Shown: piece after piece, positions 1 to 8,666 of the stretch
Layout: each line of letters begins with the position of its first letter
How positions within the stretch are numbered: the first letter of the stretch is position 1
Assembly: GCA_951813555.1 (NCBI GenBank)
Contig: OX638344.1
Coordinates: forward strand, 3,597,076 to 3,661,075
Reading direction: 5' to 3'
Length of the DNA stretch: 64,000 nucleotides
From: an uncultured Acidimicrobiales bacterium
GTDB taxonomy: Bacteria; Actinomycetota; Acidimicrobiia; Acidimicrobiales; Bin134
Translations under genes and position numbers: made by a program
Notes under the pieces: model-generated
The model's input: only the letters and a program-made list of their open reading frames with translations
The model's database searches: none
Told to the model about the DNA's origin: nothing

Positions 1-1270
1 GCACCGGAGGACCGGCGCTGATCACCAGGCGCAGGGCCAGCATGACCCGGGCCAGCTCTCCCCCTGAGGCGGCCGACGTGAGGGGCAGCCCGGGTGCACC
101 GCTATTGGCGGCCAGCAGGATGTCCACGTCGTCGCCAGGGTCGTCGCCCACGGCCACCTGCACCTCGGCTCGGGCCATGGCCAGCTCCCGCAGATGGGAC
201 GTAACCTCAAGGCCCAGCGCTTGGGCCGCCCGCCGTCGAGCCGCGCCCACTGCGGCACCGGCTTCGGCCACCGCCGCGGCGCGGCGCTGATGCTCCCCGT
301 CCAGGTCTTTGGCCAAACGGTCGAAATCCTCCAGTTCGGCGAGGCGGGCCGTTAGATCGCAGTGAAACTCCATGACTTCGGCCAGGGTCTCCCCGTACTT
401 GCGGCGGAGATCCACGATCAGCTCCCGACGCTGTCGGATCTCGGCCAGACGGGCCGGGTTCTCGTCGATGGACTCGGACGCCCGGCGCAACTCGGTCGAC
501 AGGTCGGCTGCCTCGGCGGCCAGGCCAACCAGCCGCTCTAGATGGCTCCCCAGAGGCGGGCGGCCCTCCAGCGAAGCGGTGATCTGAGCCAGCCCGGCCC
601 CCACCGCCCCGTCGGCGCCCAAGATCGATGCAGCCCGTCGGGCCGCATCCCGGCTGGCCGCGGCGTCGGCCAGCACGGCTTCCTCGGCCTTGAGCGCCTC
701 TTCCTCGTCGGAGTCCTCTAGGCCAGCCAGATCAAGCTCGGCCAGCTGAAAACGGCATAACTCGATTTCCCGAGCCCTAGATCGCTCGTCGCCACCCAGC
801 TCGGCACGTCGGAGGTTCAGATCGGCCAGCGCGGCCCTTGCCTCCATGAGGGGCGCCAAGTCCACGTCGCCGAATCGATCCAGCGCGGCCCGTTGGTGGA
901 CGTGGCGCAATAGCGACTGATGGGCGTGTTGACCGTGCAAGTCCACCAGCTCCCGCCCCAACTCCGACAAGGTGGCAGCCGACGCGAGCCGGCCATCGAC
1001 GTAGGCCCGAGCCCGACCGTCGGCGGGCACCACCCGCCGAAGCACGACCTCCTCTCCTTGGCGGTCAAACCGGCCCTCGACGGTGGCCTCGCTGGCACCA
1101 AACCGCACCAGTTCGGCGTCGGCGCGGCCGCCCAAGAGCAGGTCAACTGCCGTCACCACCAGGGTTTTTCCCGCCCCCGTCTCCCCGGTGAGCGCGGTCA
1201 TGCCCGGTCCCAGCACCAGGTTGAGCCGCTCGATGACCCCCAGGTTCTCTACCGCCAGCTCAGTCAGCAT
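1..1270 (-). CDS. recN: DNA repair protein RecN, partial (3' end outside window)
   Basis: SMC-like ATPase of recombinational double-strand break repair. The frame opens with an ATG at 1268-1270 and stays open to the window edge, giving about 423 residues of a protein usually near 560, so the C-terminal Walker B part is missing here. Residues 1-40 hold the ABC ATPase start with Walker A GETGAGKT. The middle is a long Ala/Glu/Arg-rich stretch expected to form the coiled coil. Near the window edge the ABC signature reads ASGGELARVMLAL, as in RecN. It is the last visible gene of a same-strand string with nadK and tlyA, an arrangement common in Actinobacteria. Upstream of the ATG the message reads AGGTGAAGGGG, a plausible ribosome binding site that lies in a duplicated segment (see the repeat at 1278-1379). 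Confidence 0.93.
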   Translation of the reverse strand, partial: MLTELAVENLGVIERLNLVLGPGMTALTGETGAGKTLVVTAVDLLLGGRADAELVRFGASEATVEGRFDRQGEEVVLRRVVPADGRARAYVDGRLASAATLSELGRELVDLHGQHAHQSLLRHVHQRAALDRFGDVDLAPLMEARAALADLNLRRAELGGDERSRAREIELCRFQLAELDLAGLEDSDEEEALKAEEAVLADAAASRDAARRAASILGADGAVGAGLAQITASLEGRPPLGSHLERLVGLAAEAADLSTELRRASESIDENPARLAEIRQRRELIVDLRRKYGETLAEVMEFHCDLTARLAELEDFDRLAKDLDGEHQRRAAAVAEAGAAVGAARRRAAQALGLEVTSHLRELAMARAEVQVAVGDDPGDDVDILLAANSGAPGLPLTSAASGGELARVMLALRLVISAGPPV

Positions 1271-1277
1271 CAACGAT

Positions 1278-1379
1278 CCCCTTCACCTACTGATGCGTTC
1301 ACCGGTCGACCAAGCTTGTCGCCGCCCAGCGAATCGCCCCCGACCCCTTCACCCACTGAGGCTTTCACCGGTCAGCCAA
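1278..1379. repeat. Imperfect 36-bp direct repeat between nadK and recN
   Basis: Two copies, 1278-1313 and 1344-1379, start 66 bp apart. Both begin ccccttcac, both carry ttcaccggtc in the middle and both end in ccaa, with about five mismatches. The right copy contains the nadK stop codon; the left copy carries the ribosome binding region of recN. It looks like a local tandem duplication of the nadK 3' end. No hairpin or T-run accompanies it. Confidence 0.7.
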
Positions 1380-2207
1380 ACCAAAGGAGGACTTGAGGGC
1401 TTGGTGGAAGCCCCTTCGGCCCAGGATTACCAGGCGGGCAGGCCGATCAGAGACCGACACAGTCAGCGATCCGCCCTCGTCCAGTTCCCCCAGCGAGCGG
1501 CCGTCCACCGCCACTGCGGCTGACCGGTCGCCCAACACCTCGATGACCAGCTCGCTATCGGGAAGCAGCACCAAGCTGCGGTCGAACAGCGTGTGGGGAG
1601 CCACCGGCGTCAGGATTACCGCGCCCATCGTTGGAGCCACGATGGGTCCACCCGCCGATAGCGAGTACGCCGTAGATCCGGTGGGGGTGGCCGCGATCAA
1701 CCCATCGGCCGCGTAGTTGGTGAAGTACTCCCCGTCAATGTGAACGGCGAGGTGGATGGTGCGACCGCTATCCACCTTCTCAACGATGGCCTCGTTGAGG
1801 GCTCTCACCTCCGTACCGTCGTCCAATCGGCAGCTCAGCCGGATGCGCTCTTCAATTCTGTAGGCGCCGCTCAGGAAGCGCCCCACCGCGTCCAAAGCGG
1901 ATTCCGGCTTGATGTCGGTGAGATAGCCAAAGGAGCCGTAGTTGACCCCCAGCACGGGCACGCCGTCATCAGCCACAGCAGTAACCGCCCGAAGCATGGA
2001 ACCGTCTCCCCCCAAGCTCACCGCCAGGTCCAACTTCTCGCCGATGCAGTCTTCGAGATGAGCGAGGTCGGTGCGATCGACCGCCTCAGCGGGCTCGGAC
2101 GGCAGGCGTATCTCATGGCCTTCGGAGTCCAAGCGACCGATCAGATCGACAGCCAGCCTCAGCGCTTCAGGCCGATCAGCGTGAACGAAAAGGGCGATTG
2201 CAGCCAT
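1365..2207 (-). CDS. nadK: NAD kinase
   Basis: Phosphorylates NAD to NADP with ATP or polyphosphate in the cytosol. Family hallmarks are present: GGDGSML near residue 65 (the catalytic GGDG loop), the NYGSFGYLT motif after it, an NE pair near residue 137, and TPTGSTAYSLSAGGP near residue 175, the conserved nucleotide-binding segment. About 280 residues, normal for bacterial NadK. I prefer the ATG at 2205-2207 (MAAIALFVH) because a start five codons earlier would overlap the preceding small gene. The gene sits 4 bp behind that small gene and 94 bp before recN. Confidence 0.95.
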   Translation of the reverse strand: MAAIALFVHADRPEALRLAVDLIGRLDSEGHEIRLPSEPAEAVDRTDLAHLEDCIGEKLDLAVSLGGDGSMLRAVTAVADDGVPVLGVNYGSFGYLTDIKPESALDAVGRFLSGAYRIEERIRLSCRLDDGTEVRALNEAIVEKVDSGRTIHLAVHIDGEYFTNYAADGLIAATPTGSTAYSLSAGGPIVAPTMGAVILTPVAPHTLFDRSLVLLPDSELVIEVLGDRSAAVAVDGRSLGELDEGGSLTVSVSDRPARLVILGRRGFHQALKSSFGLADR

Positions 2208-2211
2208 AGAG

Positions 2212-2472
2212 CTATGAGGCAACCGGCTGGACGCCGTTCGAGGAGAAGCTAGTGCCAGCAGCTATCACCTCGTCGATCACAATTGGACCCACTTCGCTGA
2301 CGGGCACATCGAAATAGGCGGCTATGGCATCCCGAACGGCCTCCTCCACATCATGGAGGCGGCGGACTTGGGAGAAAACCCAATCCAGCTCTCGCACTCG
2401 GATGCCCCACCATTCGCCACCTTCTCGGGCAACCACCCTGAACGTGCTGTCGGGGGTTGGAATGTCAGCCAT
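2212..2472 (-). CDS. Small conserved protein, HicB-like fold suspected
   Basis: An 86-residue protein between tlyA and nadK. The N-terminal part (FRVVAREGGEWWGIRV) alternates like a beta hairpin and is followed by an amphipathic helix (DVEEAVRDAIAAYFD), the pattern of HicB-like or DUF1902-like domains. No HicA partner lies beside it, so a toxin-antitoxin role is not supported; a housekeeping or orphan role is as likely. The ATG is at 2470-2472, 9 bp after the tlyA stop, and the 3' end is 4 bp before nadK, so it belongs to the same transcript. Function unassigned. Confidence 0.72.
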   Translation of the reverse strand: MADIPTPDSTFRVVAREGGEWWGIRVRELDWVFSQVRRLHDVEEAVRDAIAAYFDVPVSEVGPIVIDEVIAAGTSFSSNGVQPVAS

Positions 2473-2481
2473 TGCTTCAGG

Positions 2482-3285
2482 CTATTCGCCTCTGGTGACA
2501 ACTTGGGCCACCAATTCGGCAGAAGCCACTCCTGACGGCGTACCGCCTTTCACCAAGTGCAGGAAGAACTCAACGTTCCCCTGGGCTCCCCTCAACGGCG
2601 AGGGGATGGCGGCCTGGGGAGCGAGCCCGTCAGCCGTCGCCGCTTCCAGCACCCGGTCGAGCGCGGCCTGCCATAGCTCGGGGTCGCGGATGACGCCCCG
2701 GCCTCGGCTGGCCTCTTGACGTCCCACCTCGAATTGAGGCTTGACCAATACGACCACCGGAGCGTCCGGTGCCGCCAACTCGGCCAAGCAGGACATAACC
2801 GAGGTCAAGGAGATAAAGGACACATCGGTGGTAACCAGGTCAAACGGTGCTCCGATCTTGGCAGGTTCGACGTGGCGGACGTCGGTGCGCTCGTAGACGG
2901 TCACCCGGGGGTCGGCAGCCAAGCGCTCGTGCATCTGCGCCCGGCCCACATCAATGGCCACCACTTCGGCTGCGCCTCGCTGCAACAGGCAGTCGGTGAA
3001 CCCACCGGTGGACGCCCCCACGTCACAGGACCGCAATTCGGAGACATCCAGATTGAATGCTGCCAGCGCTCCCTCCAATTTCTCTCCGCCCCGGCTCACA
3101 AAGCGGTCTGGAGGGCCCGACAGCTCCAGGGCGTCGCCGGGCAACACCAGGCGAGCAACCTTTTGGGCCACTGCTCCGTTCACGGTGACCCGGCCGGAGG
3201 CCACTGCCTCCCGGGCCCGATCCCGGCTGGCCACCATGCCGCGGCGGACCAGCTCTGCGTCCAGCCTCCGGCGTGACTCCTTCAT
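2482..3285 (-). CDS. tlyA: TlyA family rRNA (cytidine-2'-O)-methyltransferase
   Basis: S4-domain RNA methyltransferase. TlyA proteins 2'-O-methylate 16S and/or 23S rRNA and were historically called hemolysins. Residues 3-65 form the S4 RNA-binding domain (LDAELVRRGMVASRDRA onward). The FtsJ/RrmJ-type SAM domain follows, with motif I DVGASTGGFTDCLL near residue 88 and the DLVTTDVSFIS segment. 267 residues, the usual length. The ATG at 3283-3285 overlaps the stop of the HAD gene in an ATGA junction; the frame is open 70 codons further upstream, but that part is Arg/Pro-rich shadow of the HAD gene. Confidence 0.95.
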   Translation of the reverse strand: MKESRRRLDAELVRRGMVASRDRAREAVASGRVTVNGAVAQKVARLVLPGDALELSGPPDRFVSRGGEKLEGALAAFNLDVSELRSCDVGASTGGFTDCLLQRGAAEVVAIDVGRAQMHERLAADPRVTVYERTDVRHVEPAKIGAPFDLVTTDVSFISLTSVMSCLAELAAPDAPVVVLVKPQFEVGRQEASRGRGVIRDPELWQAALDRVLEAATADGLAPQAAIPSPLRGAQGNVEFFLHLVKGGTPSGVASAELVAQVVTRGE

Positions 3286-4028
3286 CCCACCGGCTCTATG
3301 CCCATCTGGTCGACCAGGGCGGCCAAGTCGGGGGCGCAGAACTGCGGCTCTGGAGACACCGGCAGGTCGTCGGCGCCGATCACCCCGCTCAGCACCAGCG
3401 CGAACTCGTATCCCAATGCCTCGGCAAATAGGCCGTCGGAATCGGGACGGTCCCCCACAACCACGCCGGATTCGCCGATTCGGTCGCGCACACAATCGAC
3501 GATTGGCTGGTTGGGCTTGCCCGCCATTGTGGGCACTGCCTCGGCGGCGGTCGCCACCGCCGCCAATAGAGATCCGCCCCCCGGCTCCAGTCCGCGCTCG
3601 GTTGGATAGCTGGGATCGTGGTTGGTGCCGATCAGCCGGGCGCCGCCGCGCACTGCCCGCATGGCCCGGCTGAGGGTGTCGTAGTTGAAACCGGGATCCA
3701 TGCCCACAACGACCGCGTCGGCAGGACCCGAAGTGCAGACCTCAGCGCCCGCCAACTCCACCGCCTCGTCGATGCCGGGACCCCCCACCACCAGCACCCG
3801 CTCGCCGGCATGGATGAGCTGGCCCGCGGCGGTGGCCGAGGTGATCACCGATCCGGTGGCGTCAATCCCGCAATCGGCCAGCTTGGCCTCCTGGTCGGCC
3901 ACCGTCAACGCAGACATGTTGGTGACGAACACTACGGGGGGGTTTGATCGTTGCAAGCGCTCGACGGCCCCAGCCGCACCGGGCACCGGGGTTCCGCCAA
4001 CCCAGATCACTCCGTCCAGATCGAGCAC
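3282..4028 (-). CDS. HAD-IIA family sugar/nucleotide phosphatase (NagD-like)
   Basis: Haloacid dehalogenase superfamily, subclass IIA, a cytosolic phosphatase of unknown substrate. Motif I DLDGVIW is at the very N-terminus, motif II is FVTNMS, the Lys motif is AGKPNQPI, and motif IV is VVGDRPDSDGLFA. About 248 residues, typical. The start is uncertain: GTG at 4026-4028 falls on the Val of VLDLDG and no ATG lies upstream in frame before the korB stop; a CTG at 4074-4076 would add 16 residues. Its neighbours tlyA, nadK and recN suggest a conserved housekeeping string rather than a dedicated pathway. Confidence 0.88.
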   Translation of the reverse strand: MLDLDGVIWVGGTPVPGAAGAVERLQRSNPPVVFVTNMSALTVADQEAKLADCGIDATGSVITSATAAGQLIHAGERVLVVGGPGIDEAVELAGAEVCTSGPADAVVVGMDPGFNYDTLSRAMRAVRGGARLIGTNHDPSYPTERGLEPGGGSLLAAVATAAEAVPTMAGKPNQPIVDCVRDRIGESGVVVGDRPDSDGLFAEALGYEFALVLSGVIGADDLPVSPEPQFCAPDLAALVDQMGIEPVG

Positions 4029-4072
4029 CCAACCCCGAGGGGCGGAATGCCCGGACGAAGAGCAAGCGTTGC

Positions 4073-5089
4073 TCAGGAGACTTCCCAGGTGGGCCGGGAA
4101 TGCAGCAAGGCCTCAAGGTCGCCGGGGCCGGACTGCTCTTGGGCCAAGGCGAGCTGCTTGCTGGCCTCGCCGGCGTATTCCGACCGCTCTACCGCCCGGT
4201 AAACCCCGATGGGGGTGGGCTCAAAGGGGCCGGCTGAGAGCCGGGACAGGGCAAAAGCCAAACTGGGATCCTGGCGGGTCTCATCGTGAACCAACAGAGC
4301 CGACTCGCCGACATCGGCCACGTTGACCACCTCGGCGCTGCCCTGGGGGTTGATAACCACGCCCTTCTCGTCGTTCTCGCCAAAGCGGATGGGCTGACCG
4401 TGCTCGAGGGGGATGAGCATGGAGGCTCGCTTGTCCTTTTTGGTGATGGCCCCGAACGCGCCGTCGTTGAAGACGTTGCAGTTCTGGAACACCTCCACGA
4501 AAGAGGCGCCGGGAAAGTCGTGGGCCCGCCGGAACATGTCCATCATGTGCTGGCGGTCCATGTCGTGGGTGCGGGCCACGAAGCTGGCCTCGGCCCCGAT
4601 GGCCACTGAGACGGGGTTGAACGGCTCGTCGATGCTGCCCGCCGGGGTGGACTTGGTGACCTTGCCGATCTCGCTGGTGGGCGAGTACTGGCCCTTGGTC
4701 AGTCCGTAGATCTGATTGTTGAACAACAAGATGTTGAGGTTCACGTTGCGGCGCAGGGCGTGCAGCAAGTGATTGCCGCCGATGGACAGCATGTCTCCGT
4801 CCCCGCCCACAACCCACACGTGAAGCTCGGGCCGGGCCATGGCCAGGCCGGTGGCCAGGGCGGGGGCCCGGCCGTGGATGCCGTGCATCCCGTAGGTATT
4901 CATGTAATAGGGGAACCGGGCGGCACAGCCGATCCCCGAGACGAACACCGTGTCCTCCCGGCGCACGTTGAGTTCGGGCATAAGCATTTGAACCGCGGTC
5001 AAAATGGAGTAGTCCCCGCACCCAGGGCACCAACGAACCTCTTGGTCGCTGGTCCAGTCGGCCTTGGTCGTGGTGGGCACGTCAGTCAT
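4073..5089 (-). CDS. korB: 2-oxoacid:ferredoxin oxidoreductase, beta subunit
   Basis: TPP-binding subunit that with KorA oxidatively decarboxylates 2-oxoglutarate or another 2-oxoacid to the acyl-CoA, passing electrons to ferredoxin. Visible are WCPGCGDY (Fe-S/TPP region) near residue 20 and the TPP motif GGDGDMLSIGGN continuing to LLFNNQIYGLT. 338 residues from the ATG at 5087-5089, which overlaps the korA stop by 8 bp; in-frame codons upstream are korA shadow. The two-gene korAB form is the one used by actinobacteria in place of, or beside, the 2-oxoglutarate dehydrogenase complex. Confidence 0.95.
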   Translation of the reverse strand: MTDVPTTTKADWTSDQEVRWCPGCGDYSILTAVQMLMPELNVRREDTVFVSGIGCAARFPYYMNTYGMHGIHGRAPALATGLAMARPELHVWVVGGDGDMLSIGGNHLLHALRRNVNLNILLFNNQIYGLTKGQYSPTSEIGKVTKSTPAGSIDEPFNPVSVAIGAEASFVARTHDMDRQHMMDMFRRAHDFPGASFVEVFQNCNVFNDGAFGAITKKDKRASMLIPLEHGQPIRFGENDEKGVVINPQGSAEVVNVADVGESALLVHDETRQDPSLAFALSRLSAGPFEPTPIGVYRAVERSEYAGEASKQLALAQEQSGPGDLEALLHSRPTWEVS

Positions 5090-6959
5090 CAAGGACTCCG
5101 TTGATGTGTGAGTGAAGCTCGGCGGCGGTGAAGGGTATCCCCTCCACCTTGCAAACCGATTGGGCATCGACCAGGAACTCGGCTCGGATGATGCGGCAGA
5201 ACTGGCCCAGGTTCATCTCCGGAACCAGCACCTTGGGAAATCGGCGCACGATGTCGCCCAAGTCTCGTGGCAGCGGGTTCAGGTGGGTGACATGGGCATG
5301 GGCCACCTTGCGTCCCTCGGCCCGGGCCCGCATGACTGCGCTGGTGATGGCCCCCCATGTGGAGCCCCAGCCCAGCACCAGCAGGTCGGCATCGTCGGTG
5401 TCGCCGTCCAGCATGGTGGGGGGGATGTCGTTGGCGATGTGGGCGACCCGTTCCTCCCGCAGCTTCACCATGTAGCCGTGGTTGTCGGCCTCGTAGTTGA
5501 TGTTGCCGGTGCCGTCTTCCTTCTCTATGCCGCCAATGCGGTGGGTGAGGCCGGGCGTGCCCGGCACCGCCCAGGGGCGGGCTTTGGTCTCAGGGTCGCG
5601 CAAGTAGGGCCAGAACACCTCGGTGCCATCGTCCTGGGTGTGGTTGGGCCCGGTGGCGAACTCCACTGTCAAGTCAGGCAGCGTCGACACGTCGGGCAGG
5701 AGCCAGGGCTCGCTGCCGTTGGCCAGATAGCCGTCGGACAGCAAAATCACCGGTGTGCGGTACTTGAGGGCGATGCGAGCCGCCTCTATGGCAGCGAAGA
5801 AGCACTGCGACGGGGAGTAGGCGGCCACGATGGGAACGGGCGATTCGCCGTGGCGGCCGTACATGGCCTGCATCAGGTCGGCGCTCTCGGTCTTGGTCGG
5901 CAGCCCGGTGGACGGTCCGCCTCGCTGGATGTTGATCACCAGCAGGGGCAGCTCAAGGCTGACGGCCAAGCCGATGGTCTCGCCCTTGAGGGCGATGCCC
6001 GGTCCGCTGGTGGTGGTAATTCCCAGATGGCCGCCGAAGGAAGCTCCCAGCGCGGCGCACACCGCGGCAATCTCGTCCTCGGCCTGGAGGGTTCGCACCC
6101 CGAAGTTCTTGCGCTGGCTCAGCTCATGGAGGATGTCGCTAGCCGGGGTAATGGGATACGACCCCAAGAACAAGGGGACCTTGGCCTGCTGGCTAGCGGC
6201 CACGAGGCCCCAAGACAGCGCAGTGTTGCCGTTCACGTTGGTGTAGGTCCCCGGGGCCAATGCGGCCGGCTTCACCTCATAGGTGAAGTCGAAGAGCTCG
6301 GCGGTATCGCCGAAAGCCATGCCCGCCTTGAACGCCGCGGTGTTGGCGTCGGCGATCAACTGCTGGCGCTTGAACTTGGCCGAGATCCAATCCAGGGTGG
6401 GCTGGGCTGGCCGGCTGTAGAGCCAGGACAAGAGGCCCAGGGCGAAGAAGTTCTTGGACCGCTCGGCGTCGCGGGGCTTCACCCCCAGGTCCTTGCAGAC
6501 CTCCTTGGTGATGGTGGTCATCGGAACCTTGAACAGCGTGTAGTTGTCCAAGCTGCCGTCTTCCAGCGGGTCGCTGTCGTAGCCGGCCTTGACCAAGTTG
6601 CGCTCCACAAAGGCGTCCTGGTTGACGATCACGGTACCGCCCATCTCCAGATGAGCCAGCTCCTTGCGGAGGGCTGCCGGGTTCATGGCCACCAGCACGC
6701 TGGGAGCATCGCCAGGTGTGGTGATGTTGTGGTCGGATACCTGCACTTGGAAGGCCGACACTCCGGCCAGCGTTCCCTGGGGCGCCCGGATCTCAGCCGG
6801 GAACTCGGGCAGTGTGGCCAAATCGTTGCCGAAAAGCGCACTGGCACTGGTGAAGCGGTCGCCGGTGAGCTGCATCCCATCGCCGGAGTCGCCAGCGAAC
6901 CGAACTACCAGGCGATTCAGCTCGCGCGTCCCGACGGTACGCGGCACGGTGTCTGTCAC
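5082..6959 (-). CDS. korA: 2-oxoacid:ferredoxin oxidoreductase, alpha subunit (gamma-alpha fusion)
   Basis: 625 residues. The N-terminal 190 are the gamma-type domain (VRFAGDSGDGMQLTGDRF), fused to the alpha/pyrimidine-binding domain (SYPITPASDILHELS, TSGPGIALKGE, INIQRGGPSTGLPTK). This fused layout is usual for two-subunit enzymes. The start is a GTG at 6957-6959 preceded by AGGAGG at a 7-nt spacing, a near-perfect ribosome binding site. The gene starts 72 bp behind the glpD-like gene, so it may have its own promoter, although I do not see a clear one. The substrate (2-oxoglutarate or pyruvate) cannot be fixed from sequence alone; the actinobacterial KorA type favours 2-oxoglutarate. Confidence 0.95.
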   Translation of the reverse strand: MTDTVPRTVGTRELNRLVVRFAGDSGDGMQLTGDRFTSASALFGNDLATLPEFPAEIRAPQGTLAGVSAFQVQVSDHNITTPGDAPSVLVAMNPAALRKELAHLEMGGTVIVNQDAFVERNLVKAGYDSDPLEDGSLDNYTLFKVPMTTITKEVCKDLGVKPRDAERSKNFFALGLLSWLYSRPAQPTLDWISAKFKRQQLIADANTAAFKAGMAFGDTAELFDFTYEVKPAALAPGTYTNVNGNTALSWGLVAASQQAKVPLFLGSYPITPASDILHELSQRKNFGVRTLQAEDEIAAVCAALGASFGGHLGITTTSGPGIALKGETIGLAVSLELPLLVINIQRGGPSTGLPTKTESADLMQAMYGRHGESPVPIVAAYSPSQCFFAAIEAARIALKYRTPVILLSDGYLANGSEPWLLPDVSTLPDLTVEFATGPNHTQDDGTEVFWPYLRDPETKARPWAVPGTPGLTHRIGGIEKEDGTGNINYEADNHGYMVKLREERVAHIANDIPPTMLDGDTDDADLLVLGWGSTWGAITSAVMRARAEGRKVAHAHVTHLNPLPRDLGDIVRRFPKVLVPEMNLGQFCRIIRAEFLVDAQSVCKVEGIPFTAAELHSHINGVLDD

Positions 6960-7031
6960 GGAATCCTCCTTGATCCCTAATGGTCACCCGCTTAAGCGAC
7001 GCCGAACTCTGAGGTTACCCAGTAGGCCGCC

Positions 7032-8666
7032 TCAAGTAGCACATCCTCGCCCGAAAGCCTCTCCGGTCGCCGGAACGGACGCGTTGAGCGGATCGGGCGA
7101 GTTCGACCCGAAGAGTATTTTGGCCGCGGCGGCGACACCCGGATCTTGGGCCAGCCAATCGCAGGGCTCGCGCATGGCGAGCAGAGTCCTCCGGCGCAAG
7201 AAGTCCTCCATTGTCAAGATGTGCTCGTGGCGGGCCATCACCATCACCTCTGCGGCGGAGTAATCGACGACTTCGCTCAACGGCCGCCCGGCCTCAGGGC
7301 AGTCGCCTATGAGGCTGACCACCTCATAGGCCCGATGGCCATGGCGGCGCCAGAGCAACTCGCCGGCTGGCCGGGCCAGGCCAATCTTGGCCGCCGCGGC
7401 CCCAAAGCGCTCGCGCTCCGACGAGGACGGCTCGCCGTACCATCGCCCCAAAGGGGGAGACGGCTGGAGACCACAGCGCTGAGAAGCGGCCACCACCTCT
7501 TCTCCCACGTTGAGGCAATCGCTCAGCTTCCCCCCAAGCACCGAGACGAACCCCCGTTGGGCGTCGACCTCAACTATGTGGCGGCGTGAGAGCTCCATCC
7601 AGCTACGGCTCCTGCCCGGTTGCCCTACCAGAGGGCGAACCCCGCACCGGTGAGAGATGACGTCGTCGCTCATCAGCGGCCGCGAGAGGGAGAGCCTGGC
7701 GTTGGCCTGCTCAAGCAGAAAGCCGAAGTCATCGGGGGTGGCTGTGACTTTTGCCGTTTCCGCCGGGGTGTCGGTGGCGCCGATGACCGACCGGTGGCCC
7801 ATGGGGATGACGTAGAACAGGCGCTGATCGTCGTCGAAGAAGGCGAGAATCCGATCGGACTCCGTTACCCGGGGCACCACCAGATGCACCCCCTTGGACA
7901 GGATGAGCGAGTTGTCCAGGGATGCGCCCGAAAGACGGGCCACACCGGCGGCGTGAGGTCCAGCGGCGTTGACCAGCACCCGAGCCGACACCTCGTAGCG
8001 AGTCCGAGTCAGCTCGTCCACCACCTCGGCTCGCCAGCCGCCGGCCCCGCGTGACGCACCGGCCAGCGTCGCCCTCGCCACGGCAACCGCGCCGCGACCG
8101 ATGGCGTCGACAAGCATCTGGACCACGAACCGGGCGTCGCCGTCTAAGAGCAGGTAATCGGAATATTCCACTGCTCCTCGCACTTGAGACATGTCGATGA
8201 CCGGCTCGCTCGACGCCAAAGAGCGCGCCGCATGATGCTTCGGGGGCCGGGTGGTGAATCTGCCCAAGGCCCAATAGGAGTATGCCCCCGCGGCCGCGTA
8301 CCAAGGCGAATAGGGTGATGACTCGCCCAGTGCGGCCAAAAAGCGAGTCTCCCGGAGCCGGGTGGGATAGGCGCGAGCTATCCGGTTGCGGGACTGGCAC
8401 AACCGGGCCACCAGCCCAACGTCGTAGCTCTGGAGATACTTGAACCCGCCCCAGATGAGGTTGGACGACTCCTGGCTGACACCCGCGGCGAAGTCGCTCT
8501 GGTCGATCAAGGCGACGCGCACGCCGTGGGCTGCCAGCGCGAGGGCCGAGACGGCGCCGTTTATGCCGCCGCCGATTATCAAGACGTCATGGTCTTCATC
8601 GCTGAGGCGCTCCAAGAGGGCGGCGCGGCTCACCGCCGTGACATCAGACCGATCAGCTGACGGCAA
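7032..8666 (-). CDS. GlpD-like FAD-dependent glycerol-3-phosphate dehydrogenase family protein
   Basis: Flavoprotein of the GlpA/GlpD family, which oxidises sn-glycerol 3-phosphate or related polyol phosphates and passes electrons to quinone. The dinucleotide-binding motif VLIIGGGINGAVSALALA is near residue 30. The family segment QESSNLIWGGFKYLQ and the GATDTPAE motif are present, and the C-terminus carries the GlpD helical domain (MARHEHILTMEDFLRRRT). 544 residues, close to GlpD. It overlaps the IclR gene by 14 bp, so it is transcribed with the sugar operon upstream, which hints at a polyol phosphate or sugar-acid substrate rather than plain glycerol metabolism. The start is weak: TTG at 8664-8666, or GTG at 8631-8633, neither with a good ribosome binding site. 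Confidence 0.85.
   Translation of the reverse strand: MPSADRSDVTAVSRAALLERLSDEDHDVLIIGGGINGAVSALALAAHGVRVALIDQSDFAAGVSQESSNLIWGGFKYLQSYDVGLVARLCQSRNRIARAYPTRLRETRFLAALGESSPYSPWYAAAGAYSYWALGRFTTRPPKHHAARSLASSEPVIDMSQVRGAVEYSDYLLLDGDARFVVQMLVDAIGRGAVAVARATLAGASRGAGGWRAEVVDELTRTRYEVSARVLVNAAGPHAAGVARLSGASLDNSLILSKGVHLVVPRVTESDRILAFFDDDQRLFYVIPMGHRSVIGATDTPAETAKVTATPDDFGFLLEQANARLSLSRPLMSDDVISHRCGVRPLVGQPGRSRSWMELSRRHIVEVDAQRGFVSVLGGKLSDCLNVGEEVVAASQRCGLQPSPPLGRWYGEPSSSERERFGAAAAKIGLARPAGELLWRRHGHRAYEVVSLIGDCPEAGRPLSEVVDYSAAEVMVMARHEHILTMEDFLRRRTLLAMREPCDWLAQDPGVAAAAKILFGSNSPDPLNASVPATGEAFGRGCAT

Noticed and set aside
5112..6980. A 622-codon open frame on the plus strand opposite korA
   Set aside because: It is the antisense of a clear KorA gene; in GC-rich DNA the opposite strand often stays open. 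The translation has no family motif.
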